This document shows positions 38,064-46,598 of a DNA stretch of 64,000 nt, in pieces; position 1 is the stretch's first letter; the number at the start of each line of letters is the position of its first letter. Made by a program: the position numbers and the translations under genes. Under the pieces are notes generated by a model. The model was not told the origin of the DNA. It ran no database searches and saw nothing but the letters and a program-made list of their open reading frames with translations. The stretch comes from DASRWI01 sp035654655 (GTDB lineage Bacteria > Bacteroidota > Ignavibacteria > Ignavibacteriales > Ignavibacteriaceae): contig DASRWI010000005.1 in assembly GCA_035654655.1 (NCBI GenBank), positions 21,805-85,804 of the forward strand. The letters are read 5' to 3'.

Positions 38064-39698
38064 ATGAAGAACTATTTATATTCCATATTTGAAAAAGCTT
38101 CTGCTAAACTTCCATATTTAAATGATGTTAAGATAGCATTTGATATACCAAAGAATGAAGACTTTGGTGATTACTCATCTAATGCAGCAATGCTTTTAAC
38201 AAAAACTCAGAAACGTAATCCAAGAGAAATAGCAAATGAAATAATTTCAAATCTTGATTATTCGTCTGATGTAATTTCAAAAATAGAAATTGCAGGTCCA
38301 GGGTTTATTAATTTTTACTTTACCACTCAATATGTGACTGAAATAATTACATCAATTCTTGAAGAGAATGAAAATTATGGAAGAACAAAAACAAATGAAG
38401 GTAAGAAAGCAAATGTTGAATTTGTTTCAGCTAATCCAACAGGACCTCTAACAGTTGGCCATGGACGCAATGCTGTTCTTGGTGATACTGTAGCTACAAT
38501 GCTTGAGTGGACAGGCTATAAAGTGGATAGGGAATTCTACTTTAATAATGCCGGTAATCAGATGAGAAAGCTTGGACGTTCTGTTAAGCTTAGATATTTG
38601 CAGATACTTGGAGATAATATTGATTTTCCTGTGGATAAAGAACATTATCAGGGAGAATATATTAAAGATATTGCACAGGAATTATATAATGAGTTTGGTG
38701 ATACATTAAGAGATGAACCTGAATTAGGGAAGTTTAAGGAGAAGGCTGAAAAGGTAATCTTTGCAGATATAGAAAACACATTAAAAGTTTTAAATATTAA
38801 CCATGATATTTTCTACAATGAAAAAAGATTATATGATGAAGGAAAAATTGATTCATTATTAAAAACATTTAAAGAAAAAAATCTTACTTATGAACAGGAT
38901 GGAGCTCTCTGGTTAAAGCTATCTGAAATGGGGAGGGATATGAATAAGGTTATAATAAAATCTACCGGAGAACCTACTTATCGTTTGCCAGATACAGCAT
39001 ATCATATTGTAAAAATTCAAAAAGGATATGACTTAATTGTAGATGTATTTGGAAGTGACCATATAGAAGAATACAAAGATGTAGTAGCCGGATTAGAATC
39101 TTTAGGCTATAAAACTGAGCATATTAAGGTCATACTTTATCAATTTGTAACAATTAAAGTTGGTAATGAAATTCAAAAAATGTCTACTCGAAAAGCTAAT
39201 TATGAAAAGCTTGAAGACTTAGAAAAAGAAGTTGGTAAAGATGTAGTTAGGTATTTTTTCAATATGCGTTCAAGTGGAACACATATGGTGTTTGATATAG
39301 AACTTGCGAAAAAACAAACTGATGAAAATCCTGTTTTTTATTTACAATATGCACATGCAAGAATATCCTCAATTATTAGAGAAGCTGAAAAAGTTGAATT
39401 AAAATTTTCCCGGAAGAATTTAAATCTTTTAGTTGCAAAAGAAGAACAGCAGCTTCTGAAAAAATTATCTAAATTCAAAGAAGAAATTGAAAATGCAACT
39501 GAAACATTAGAACCTCATAAAATCTGTACATACCTTGAGGAAACAGCTGCAGCGTTCCATAAATTTTATACCTTCTGCAGAGTAATTGGAGTTGATCAGA
39601 ATTTATCTGAAGCAAGATTGGCTTTAGTTACAGCAACAAGAATAATCCTTAAAAATGGTTTAACAATTTTAGGCTTATCCGCACCTGAGAGAATGTAG
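38064..39698 (+). CDS. argS: Arginyl-tRNA synthetase
   Basis: 544 residues from the ATG at 38064. The frame runs 21 codons further upstream to 38001, but that stretch is hydrophobic and not conserved, whereas KNYLYSIFEKAS is a normal ArgRS start. The N-terminal additional domain is followed by class I motifs ANPTGPLTVGHGRNAV (HIGH-like) and the KMSTR loop, then the anticodon-binding DALR domain at the C-terminus. It charges tRNA-Arg in the cytoplasm. It is a single gene with a terminator-like hairpin downstream. Confidence 0.97.
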   Translation: MKNYLYSIFEKASAKLPYLNDVKIAFDIPKNEDFGDYSSNAAMLLTKTQKRNPREIANEIISNLDYSSDVISKIEIAGPGFINFYFTTQYVTEIITSILEENENYGRTKTNEGKKANVEFVSANPTGPLTVGHGRNAVLGDTVATMLEWTGYKVDREFYFNNAGNQMRKLGRSVKLRYLQILGDNIDFPVDKEHYQGEYIKDIAQELYNEFGDTLRDEPELGKFKEKAEKVIFADIENTLKVLNINHDIFYNEKRLYDEGKIDSLLKTFKEKNLTYEQDGALWLKLSEMGRDMNKVIIKSTGEPTYRLPDTAYHIVKIQKGYDLIVDVFGSDHIEEYKDVVAGLESLGYKTEHIKVILYQFVTIKVGNEIQKMSTRKANYEKLEDLEKEVGKDVVRYFFNMRSSGTHMVFDIELAKKQTDENPVFYLQYAHARISSIIREAEKVELKFSRKNLNLLVAKEEQQLLKKLSKFKEEIENATETLEPHKICTYLEETAAAFHKFYTFCRVIGVDQNLSEARLALVTATRIILKNGLTILGLSAPERM

Positions 39699-39724
39699 AT
39701 TTAATTTAGATACCCATCCTTCTG

Positions 39725-39754
39725 ACTCCCTCCCAATGAACTGGGAAGGGGAGT
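39725..39754 (+). terminator. Terminator-like hairpin after argS
   Basis: An imperfect stem ACTCCC-TCCCA / TGGGAAGGGGAGT with one bulge is followed by a T-rich tail. It shares the GGGAAGGGGAGT arm with the hairpin at 41992-42017, so it belongs to a repeat family. Confidence 0.65.
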
Positions 39755-39850
39755 TTATTTTTCTACCAAGTATATTTTTAATTTTCTTCTTTAAACTAAA
39801 TTTATTTAATATTAAATTACTTTTAATATTATTTAATTAATAGGAAGACA

Positions 39851-41161
39851 ATGAAAAAACTTTTACTGATTTTCGTACTATTTTTTGCGAGTCTTAATTT
39901 CGCTCAAAGTTTAGGTTGGTGGAATTTGCAATGGCCGCCTAATGGTTATATTACTTCAGGTGAAGGATATACGGTATATGGGCAAGTTTGGGGGTCAGGA
40001 ATTACTGAGCCTCCAGGACAAGCTCCTGGCTTACAAGCCTGGGTTGGATATAGTACTTCAAATACGAATCCAAATACATGGTTAAATTGGATACCTGCTA
40101 CATTTAATACAAATTCTGGTAATAATGATGAATATCAGGCTAATTTAGGTGCTAACATAAGTGCCAAAGGTACTTATTATTATGCATTTAGATATCAATA
40201 TAATTCTGAAGCTTATGTATATGGCGGCACTAATGGTCCTTGGAATGGCACTAACAATTTATCTGGTATTTTAACTGTATTTGCTGCATCTATAAATTCT
40301 CCAACTTCATTAACTGCTTCTTCTACTTTGCCCAAAAAGGTTATTTTAAATTGGTATGATAATTCAATTAATGAAACAAATTATATTGTTATGAGAAAAG
40401 CTGGTGGTGATACCACAACTACTACTGGGTTCACTAATATTGCTTCATTACCTCAGAATGCAACTACATACACTGATTCTTTAGTCTCTGATTTGACTCA
40501 ATATTCTTATTATGTATATGCAAGTAATGCAGATACTCTTTCACCTCGAAGTAATTATGTTACAATTTTCACTGTAGTTCCTGTGGAGTTAACAAGCTTT
40601 ACTTATTCAGTAAAAGAAAAAGGAATTGAGCTTAACTGGATTACAGCATCAGAAAAAAATAATAAAGGTTTTGATGTCGAAAGAAATACAAATGGCAACT
40701 GGGAAAATATAGCTTTTGTTGAAGGTAATGGAACATCAACAGAAATCAATAAATATAAATTTGTTGATAATAGCTTTAATAAATCTGCACAAAATATTAA
40801 GTACAGATTACGCCAGACTGATTTTGATGGTACATCAGAGTACATTGGAACTGTTAATGTATTTAGAGACATTACTCCTTCAAGATATTTGCTTGAGCAG
40901 AATTATCCAAATCCTTTTAATCCTTCGACTTTAATTAAGTATGCTTTGCCTTTTGAAAGCAAAGTTACTATTACAGTTTACAATTCAATTGGACAGATAG
41001 TAACTCAATTGGTAAACAGAGTACAGAGCGAAGGAAATCATCAGGTTACATTTAATGCACAAGAATTATCAAGCGGTTTGTATTTCTATGAAATAAAAGC
41101 AAACAGTGTTGATGGTAAAAATTCTTTTAGCAAAATAATGAAAATGATGTTGATGAAGTAA
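39851..41161 (+). CDS. Exported T9SS-sorted protein with fibronectin-type domain
   Basis: 436 residues with a signal peptide of about 19. An N-terminal beta domain (about 20-145) rich in Trp and Asn (WWNLQWPPNGYI, GQVWGSGIT) recalls domains at the front of secreted hydrolases in this lineage. Next is a FN3-like domain (about 150-245), then a beta domain starting VELTSFTYSVKEKGIELNW, and a C-terminal T9SS type A sorting domain with LEQNYPNPFNPSTLIKY. No enzyme motif is visible. The protein is likely displayed or released at the cell surface. It stands alone, with terminator 41194-41222 after it. Confidence 0.88.
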   Translation: MKKLLLIFVLFFASLNFAQSLGWWNLQWPPNGYITSGEGYTVYGQVWGSGITEPPGQAPGLQAWVGYSTSNTNPNTWLNWIPATFNTNSGNNDEYQANLGANISAKGTYYYAFRYQYNSEAYVYGGTNGPWNGTNNLSGILTVFAASINSPTSLTASSTLPKKVILNWYDNSINETNYIVMRKAGGDTTTTTGFTNIASLPQNATTYTDSLVSDLTQYSYYVYASNADTLSPRSNYVTIFTVVPVELTSFTYSVKEKGIELNWITASEKNNKGFDVERNTNGNWENIAFVEGNGTSTEINKYKFVDNSFNKSAQNIKYRLRQTDFDGTSEYIGTVNVFRDITPSRYLLEQNYPNPFNPSTLIKYALPFESKVTITVYNSIGQIVTQLVNRVQSEGNHQVTFNAQELSSGLYFYEIKANSVDGKNSFSKIMKMMLMK

Positions 41162-41193
41162 AAAAAATAAATAAAATTTTTTTTGAAAAACTT

Positions 41194-41224
41194 AAAGCCT
41201 TACATTTATTTTGTAAGGCTTTTT
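41194..41224 (+). terminator. Intrinsic terminator after the T9SS protein gene
   Basis: An 11-bp perfect stem AAAGCCTTACA/TGTAAGGCTTT (41194-41204 with 41212-41222) is followed by further T residues. Confidence 0.9.
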
Positions 41225-41273
41225 CTTTTATATTTGAATTGTACAATTAACCATTTTTAAGGACAACCCCCAT

Positions 41274-41969
41274 ATGAAAAAAGCTTTACTAATTTTAGTA
41301 ATACTTGTTGCTTCCAAAAGTTTTGCACAAAATCTGCAGCTCCACTATGACTTTGGAAAAGAAAGAAAATATTTTACCTCCACATTGGAAATGTTTAAAC
41401 CTGATGAATATGGCGCTACTTTCTTTTTCGTAGATTTTGATTACAACTTACCAGGTAACAATAGTATCTCATTAGCCTACTTTGAAATTGCTCGCTATGT
41501 TAATGTATATGATAAGCTTTCTGTTACAATTCAATATAATGATGGATTAGTGCTTGGAGAGGGACAACCACTTAATTACGCTTTTACTCTTAACCAAACA
41601 TGGCTTGGCGGAGTAAGCTACCCGATTAACCTTGGGTTTGTTACTCTTAATACTGATCTCTTATTTAGAAAGACATATGGTTCAGAGGCACCTGACGGTC
41701 AGGTAACGATTGTATGGTACGTGCCTTTTCTGGATAATAAGCTTAGCTTCTCCGGATTCCTTGATTTTTGGAGTCAGGATATAAAACTTAGAAATTTTCT
41801 TTCAACATCTGATAAAAAAGAAATGGTTTTCTTAACTGAGCCACAGATTTGGTATAATGTATGGAATCATCTATCAGTAGGAACTGAAATTGAAATAAGT
41901 AACAATTTCCTTCCAAATCAGAATGAAGTAAAAGTAAATCCTACATTAGCCGCTAAGTGGAATTTTTAA
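41274..41969 (+). CDS. Small outer-membrane barrel-like protein (DUF5020-like)
   Basis: 231 residues with a signal peptide of about 18. The NLQLHYDFGKERKYFTSTLEMF opening and alternating aromatic strands are what I recall of DUF5020, a Tsx-like nucleoside channel fold. The sequence ends in a Trp-Asn-Phe strand typical of outer-membrane barrels. It is a single gene followed by a GC-rich hairpin at 41992. The family call is from memory of the opening motif; the barrel-type composition is visible directly. Confidence 0.75.
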   Translation: MKKALLILVILVASKSFAQNLQLHYDFGKERKYFTSTLEMFKPDEYGATFFFVDFDYNLPGNNSISLAYFEIARYVNVYDKLSVTIQYNDGLVLGEGQPLNYAFTLNQTWLGGVSYPINLGFVTLNTDLLFRKTYGSEAPDGQVTIVWYVPFLDNKLSFSGFLDFWSQDIKLRNFLSTSDKKEMVFLTEPQIWYNVWNHLSVGTEIEISNNFLPNQNEVKVNPTLAAKWNF

Positions 41970-41991
41970 GTTATTGATACCTATCCCCCTG

Positions 41992-42017
41992 CCCCTTCCC
42001 TATAAAAAGGGAAGGGG
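41992..42017. terminator. GC-rich hairpin after the DUF5020-like gene
   Basis: A 9-bp perfect stem CCCCTTCCC/GGGAAGGGG with an 8-base loop. It is followed by AGTACTTATTTATTT rather than a pure T-run. It is related in sequence to the hairpin at 39725-39754. Confidence 0.65.
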
Positions 42018-42050
42018 AGTACTTATTTATTTAGCTTTTCTATTACTGTC

Positions 42051-42202
42051 GCAAACCTACAGTTTGCTAATCTAAAACACTCATATAAGGGTTATTTGAG
42101 AATAAGATTCATAGTAATCTGATTCTGCAAAATTTGTAACTCGGAGAGTTGCTTCAGGAGTAACTAACATAATCTAATCTAAATCGCAAGTCGGAGACTT
42201 GC
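42051..42202. repeat. Three short hairpins in the gap before the hydrogenase operon
   Basis: GCAAAC-ctaca-GTTTGC (42051-42067), GTAACTC-gga-GAGTTGC (42136-42152) and GCAAGTC-gga-GACTTGC (42186-42202). The last two share the loop and the trailing GCTTCAG and differ by a compensated base pair in the stem. The surrounding 41970-42525 gap is 556 bases long. Apart from these hairpins and the one at 41992, I see only a doubtful 68-codon frame (42327-42533). Confidence 0.8.
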
Positions 42203-42525
42203 TTCAGAAATATTCCGTAAGAATGAAGAAAATGTGTACTCATCACATAATTATTGATATCTTTTTTATTTGGTTGTATGAAAAAGCTTCTTTAATTTAG
42301 ATAGTGAAATATTAAAAGTTTTCTCAATGGCTTCGGACAGCAAAATATCTTTACCTCGCTTTGCATCTGCTGAAAGAGAGTTCACCCACTTGCATCATTC
42401 CAATTACTATGACAAAAAAATCTGCGGCGTTGTGTCAGATATTTTAAAGCTATCAACTCAAATAATTAAATCAAGAAATAATGGTTCCCTAATAAAAATA
42501 ACCCATAAACAAAAGAGGATGAATA

Positions 42526-42900
42526 ATGGCTAAGATAGTTATTATTGACGATGATCCGGACATTCTCGATGCCAGTACTTTGGTACTTAATACAAAAGGC
42601 TTCGAGGTAAAAACAGCCCGTAACCCTGAAGATGGTTACCAACTCGTAAAACAATGGAATCCTGACTTGATTATTCTCGATGTGATGATGAATGAGCCAG
42701 ATGATGGATTCTTTCTTGCACAAAAATTCAGAAAAGAAGGAATAAAAACTCCAATCTTAATGTACACCTCGGTTTCAAAAGCAATAGGTATGGACTTCGG
42801 AATAGGAGAGTTAGTTCCAGTTGATGAATTTGTTGAGAAACCAATTTCTCCGGAAGAATTAATCAGTAAGGTTGAAAAACTAATTCAAATTCACGTTTGA
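42526..42900 (+). CDS. Single-domain response regulator upstream of hydrogenase genes
   Basis: 124 residues, receiver domain only: the acidic pair IDDDPD, phospho-Asp in LIILDVMMNEPD, a Thr/Ser switch in MYTSVSK and Lys in FVEKPIS. There is no DNA-binding or output domain, so it acts by binding a partner protein or as a phosphate shuttle. An AAAGAGG element about 9 bases upstream supports this ATG. It lies 15 bases before hydC on the same strand, so the two are probably co-transcribed; whether it controls the hydrogenase is unknown. Confidence 0.92.
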   Translation: MAKIVIIDDDPDILDASTLVLNTKGFEVKTARNPEDGYQLVKQWNPDLIILDVMMNEPDDGFFLAQKFRKEGIKTPILMYTSVSKAIGMDFGIGELVPVDEFVEKPISPEELISKVEKLIQIHV

Positions 42901-42915
42901 GAGGTAATTAAAATT

Positions 42916-43389
42916 ATGTTGGTACTTGAAAAAAACGCTTTGACTGACGAAATAGAATCGTTAGTAGAAAAGTATGGTAAAGAACGCTCTTCTCTCCTTT
43001 TGATTTTGCACGAAATTCAAAAGAAGTATCGCTATATTTCTGATTATGCACAACAGGAAATAGCCAGAATTTTAGATATACATCCGGTTGAAGTTTATAG
43101 TGTAATTTCTTTTTACGCTTTTCTAAATTCAACTCCTAAAGGAAAAAACCTTGTTCGTTTATGCCAAACCATTACCTGCGATATGAAAGGTAAAGCTGAA
43201 ATTGCCCGCGCAATTGAACGTGAACTTGGAGTAAAGATTGGCCAAACAACTTGTGATAATAAATTTACTGTTGAATATGCTAATTGTTTAGGCTTGTGCG
43301 ACCAGGGTCCTGCTTTAGCAATAAATGATAGAGTATACACTCAAGTTACTCCTGAACAAGCTATTCATTTATTAAATGAAGTAAAGTAG
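42916..43389 (+). CDS. hydC: [2Fe-2S] NuoE-like subunit of NAD-linked hydrogenase
   Basis: 157 residues. The family thioredoxin-like fold has four cluster ligands: Cys83 and Cys88 in LCQTITC, Cys124 and Cys128 in NCLGLC. It carries the N1a-type [2Fe-2S] cluster that exchanges electrons with the flavin of HydB. The helical N-terminus (LLLILHEIQKKYRYIS) is typical. The ATG follows GAGGTAATTA. It lies directly upstream of hydB with an 8-base gap. Confidence 0.95.
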   Translation: MLVLEKNALTDEIESLVEKYGKERSSLLLILHEIQKKYRYISDYAQQEIARILDIHPVEVYSVISFYAFLNSTPKGKNLVRLCQTITCDMKGKAEIARAIERELGVKIGQTTCDNKFTVEYANCLGLCDQGPALAINDRVYTQVTPEQAIHLLNEVK

Positions 43390-43397
43390 GAGGGAAA

Positions 43398-44606
43398 ATG
43401 GAAAATAAAAAAATTAATAGAACCGGACCTGTTATATTCTCTCCTTATAAAAGAGGTGAATCAATTAAAAAAGCTTTGAGTTCAAACAGAGAAAATGTTT
43501 TATTCGAACTTAAAGAATCTAAATTAAAAGGAAGAGGCGGTGCAGGATTTCCAACATCTACAAAATGGATGTTAGTTGCAGCTGCTAAAGCTGATAAAAA
43601 ATATATTATTTGTAATGCCGATGAAGGTGAACCTGGAACATTCAAGGATAGAGTTCTTTTATTAGAATATCCTGAATTAGTTTTTGACGGTATGGTAATA
43701 GGTGGTTATACCATTGGTGCTCAAATGGGTATAGTTTACCTTAGAGGTGAATACGAATATATGTTAGCATCACTTGAAGATTATCTTGAAGAAATGAGAA
43801 AAGATAATTTACTCGGTGAAAATATTTGCGGAAAAGAAGGATTTAATTTTGAAATAAAAATATTTCTTGGTTCAGGTGCCTATGTTTGCGGTGAGGAAAC
43901 TGCATTGATAGAATCTCTTGAAGGTCATAGAGGTGAAGCACGTAATCGTCCTCCTTATCCTGTTAATACAGGTTATGATGGAATGCCGACTTCAGTAAAT
44001 AATGTTGAAACTTTTGCATCTATCTGCCACATTGTGTTAAAAGGCGGTGAGTGGTATAGACAATTTGGAACTGATAAATCATCAGGTTCAAAATTGTTTT
44101 CAATTTCAGGTGACTGTGAAAAACCGGGAGTTTATGAACTTCCCTGGGGCACTAAAATAAGTGAATTACTTGAACTTGTTGGAGCTAAAAATACTAAGGC
44201 TGTACAAGTTGGCGGTGCATCCGGGACTTGCCTGAACAAAACACAATTTGATAGAACATTGGCTTATGAAGATGTAGCAACAGGAGGCTCCATAATTATA
44301 TTCAACGAGCATAGAAGTATGCTACACGTATTGAAAAATTTTATGGAATTCTTTGTTGAAGAATCTTGCGGTCAATGTACTCCTTGCAGAATAGGAAATG
44401 TTAAATTACTTGAAGGTGTTAAGATGCTTGAAAAAGGCAACTTTACATTTGCATACATTAATAAATTAAAAGATTTAGGAAGAACGATGCAGTTAGCTTC
44501 TAAATGTGGATTAGGTCAGTCATCCCCTAATTCTTTCTTATCTATCCTGGATAACTTCAAGGATGAAATTCTAAATCACGGTTACGGAGGTAGAAATGGA
44601 AACTAA
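43398..44606 (+). CDS. hydB: NuoF-like flavoprotein subunit of NAD-linked hydrogenase
   Basis: 402 residues, close to NuoF of complex I. NADH/FMN-binding signatures are GRGGAGFPTSTKW and CNADEGEPGTFKDR, then GSGAYVCGEETALIESLEG. The N3 [4Fe-4S] ligands are in ESCGQCTPCR plus a later Cys (SKCGL). It lacks the N-terminal thioredoxin-like [2Fe-2S] domain and the C-terminal 2[4Fe-4S] ferredoxin domain found in HydB of bifurcating trimers such as Thermotoga. It binds NAD(H) and FMN in the cytoplasm. A strong AGGAGGG ribosome site precedes the start, and the 3' end overlaps hydA by 11 bases. Confidence 0.95.
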   Translation: MENKKINRTGPVIFSPYKRGESIKKALSSNRENVLFELKESKLKGRGGAGFPTSTKWMLVAAAKADKKYIICNADEGEPGTFKDRVLLLEYPELVFDGMVIGGYTIGAQMGIVYLRGEYEYMLASLEDYLEEMRKDNLLGENICGKEGFNFEIKIFLGSGAYVCGEETALIESLEGHRGEARNRPPYPVNTGYDGMPTSVNNVETFASICHIVLKGGEWYRQFGTDKSSGSKLFSISGDCEKPGVYELPWGTKISELLELVGAKNTKAVQVGGASGTCLNKTQFDRTLAYEDVATGGSIIIFNEHRSMLHVLKNFMEFFVEESCGQCTPCRIGNVKLLEGVKMLEKGNFTFAYINKLKDLGRTMQLASKCGLGQSSPNSFLSILDNFKDEILNHGYGGRNGN

Positions 44607-46503
44607 GAAAAGAGCTCCACTTAGTCAGCAGTCTTATAAGATTCAGAAACCTGAACATCCGGAACATATTGGCGGTTCCATTACTGTTGAAATAAATGAA
44701 AAGAAATTATCAGTTCCATTTGGTACAACAATTTTAGATGCTTGTAAAATGGCGGATATAAATATTCCAACCTTATGTAACCACGAGGATTTATGTGTAG
44801 CCGGTGTATGCCGCGTTTGCGTTGTTGAAGTTGAAGGAATGCGTACATTACAAGCATCCTGTGCATTCCCTATAACCAGTCCAATAAAAGTAAAAACATC
44901 AACTGAAGCTGTTCGTAAAGCAAGAAAAAATATTGTTGACCTTTTATTAAGTGAACATTATGGCGAATGCTATACCTGCTTCAGAAATAAAAATTGTGAA
45001 CTTCAAACATTAGCAAAAGAATATGGTTCAGATGATTTTGTATTTGGTCACGTGAAAGAATCCAGATACAAAACTGACACTTCATCATATTCAGTAGTCC
45101 GCGATATGGATAAATGCGTTCTTTGCAAAAGATGTGTAAGAACTTGTATTGACCTTCAGGAAGTTGGAGTTCTTGAAGCTATAGATAGAGGTCACGAAAC
45201 TCATATTGGAACATTCTTCGATAAACCATTAGCTGATGTTATTTGTATAAATTGCGGTCAGTGTATTAACAGATGTCCTACAGGAGCATTAAGAGCTAAT
45301 GACCCGAGAGATGAAATATGGGAAGCAATTGATAATCCTAAAAAACACGTTGTAATTCAAACTGCTCCATCTCCTCGTGCAGCTATTGGCGAAGAGTTTG
45401 GACAGGAGCCAGGAAAATCATTTACCGGTGAAATGAATACTGCCTTGAGAAAAATTGGATTCGATAAAGTGTTCGATACTAACTTCACTGCTGATTTAAC
45501 TATTATGGAAGAAGGCACTGAATTAATCAAACGCCTTTATACTGCATTGGTTAAAAAAGAAGCAGTTGCACTTCCACAGTTTACAAGTTGTTCTCCAGGT
45601 TGGGTAAAATACTTAGAGCATTTTTATCCTGAATATATTGATAATCTAAGCTCAGCAAAATCACCGCAGCAGATGTTTGGTGCATTAATAAAAACATACT
45701 ATGCAGAAAAGAATAATATAAATCCGGAAGATATAGTATCAGTTGCATTGATGCCTTGCGCTGCTAAAAAGTTTGAATGTAACAGACCTGAAATGAATGC
45801 ATCCGGTTACAAAGATGTTGATTTCGGTTTGACCACAAGAGAACTTGGACAGATGATTAGAGAAGCCGGTATCTTTTTACCTGAAATGCAGAGAGAACAT
45901 TTTGATGACCCATTTGGTGAAGCATCAGGTGCCGGACTTATATTTGGTGCATCTGGCGGTGTAATGGAAGCTGCTTTAAGAAGTGTTATTGAATTTGTTA
46001 CAGGAAAGAAAACTGAATCTTTATTTAAGAATATGAACATTATTCCTGTTAGAGGATTTGAAGGAGTTAAATATTATGAACTTCCAATTGCAGAAGTTGG
46101 ACCTGTTCCTGATATTCTAAAACCTTTAGTTCCTAATTGGGATTGGTTAAAAGGTGCAGTACTAAAAGTAGCTGTTGCACACGGAACTGCTAATGCTAAA
46201 AAAGTTATGGATGATATTAAAGCTGGCGGTAAGTTTAGCGAATGCCACTTTATTGAGTTCATGGCTTGTCCTGGTGGATGTTTAGGAGGCGGTGGACAAC
46301 CAATTCCTACCAATGCTGAAATAAGAGCTAAACGTGCGCAAGCAATTTATACTGAAGATGAATCATTGCCGTTTAGAAAATCTCACGAGAATGAACACGT
46401 AACTAACATATACGAAACATTCTTAACAGATGGTCCTTGCGGACATAAATCTCACGAATTACTGCATACGCATTATACAAAACGCGGAAAGTATATTTCT
46501 TGA
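44596..46503 (+). CDS. hydA: [FeFe] hydrogenase catalytic subunit
   Basis: 635 residues. Cluster domains in order: plant-type [2Fe-2S] (about 28-105), a His-Cys cluster (HYGECYTCFRNKNC), 2[4Fe-4S] ferredoxin (CVLCKRC and CINCGQC), then the H-cluster domain. H-cluster motifs are TSCSPGW (Cys332, Ser333), MPCAAKKFE (Cys388) and FMACPGGCLGGGGQP (Cys558, Cys562). The small-subunit-like tail (SHENEHVTNIYETF, then SHELLHTHY) is fused, as usual. It catalyses reversible H2 oxidation or proton reduction with electrons from HydB/C. No C-terminal [2Fe-2S] domain is present. The HydEFG maturases are not in this window. Confidence 0.96.
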   Translation: METKKRAPLSQQSYKIQKPEHPEHIGGSITVEINEKKLSVPFGTTILDACKMADINIPTLCNHEDLCVAGVCRVCVVEVEGMRTLQASCAFPITSPIKVKTSTEAVRKARKNIVDLLLSEHYGECYTCFRNKNCELQTLAKEYGSDDFVFGHVKESRYKTDTSSYSVVRDMDKCVLCKRCVRTCIDLQEVGVLEAIDRGHETHIGTFFDKPLADVICINCGQCINRCPTGALRANDPRDEIWEAIDNPKKHVVIQTAPSPRAAIGEEFGQEPGKSFTGEMNTALRKIGFDKVFDTNFTADLTIMEEGTELIKRLYTALVKKEAVALPQFTSCSPGWVKYLEHFYPEYIDNLSSAKSPQQMFGALIKTYYAEKNNINPEDIVSVALMPCAAKKFECNRPEMNASGYKDVDFGLTTRELGQMIREAGIFLPEMQREHFDDPFGEASGAGLIFGASGGVMEAALRSVIEFVTGKKTESLFKNMNIIPVRGFEGVKYYELPIAEVGPVPDILKPLVPNWDWLKGAVLKVAVAHGTANAKKVMDDIKAGGKFSECHFIEFMACPGGCLGGGGQPIPTNAEIRAKRAQAIYTEDESLPFRKSHENEHVTNIYETFLTDGPCGHKSHELLHTHYTKRGKYIS

Positions 46504-46516
46504 ATTGTTTAAATTA

Positions 46517-46543
46517 AAAAAGGCTGCTAAGTGCAGCCTTTTT
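46517..46543 (+). terminator. Intrinsic terminator of the hydrogenase operon
   Basis: An 11-bp perfect stem AAAAAGGCTGC/GCAGCCTTTTT (46517-46527 with 46533-46543) with a 5-base loop lies 13 bases after the hydA stop. Confidence 0.93.
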
Positions 46544-46559
46544 ATTTTAAATAAGTTTT

Positions 46560-46592
46560 AAAGATGACATCTTTTTGAAAGATGTCATCTTT
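46560..46592. repeat. Palindromic hairpin repeat, copy 2 (M56-TonB 3' end)
   Basis: A 15-bp perfect stem AAAGATGACATCTTT with a 3-base loop lies 6 bases past the stop of the minus-strand M56-TonB gene. The arm is identical for 14 bases to that at 11122-11153. It may terminate the minus-strand operon. Confidence 0.85.
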
Positions 46593-46598
46593 AGTTTA

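Noticed and set aside
42327..42533. 68-codon open frame upstream of the response regulator
   Set aside because: No ribosome site, no recognisable domain, atypical composition, and it ends 8 bases inside the well-supported response regulator gene. It more likely is leader DNA.
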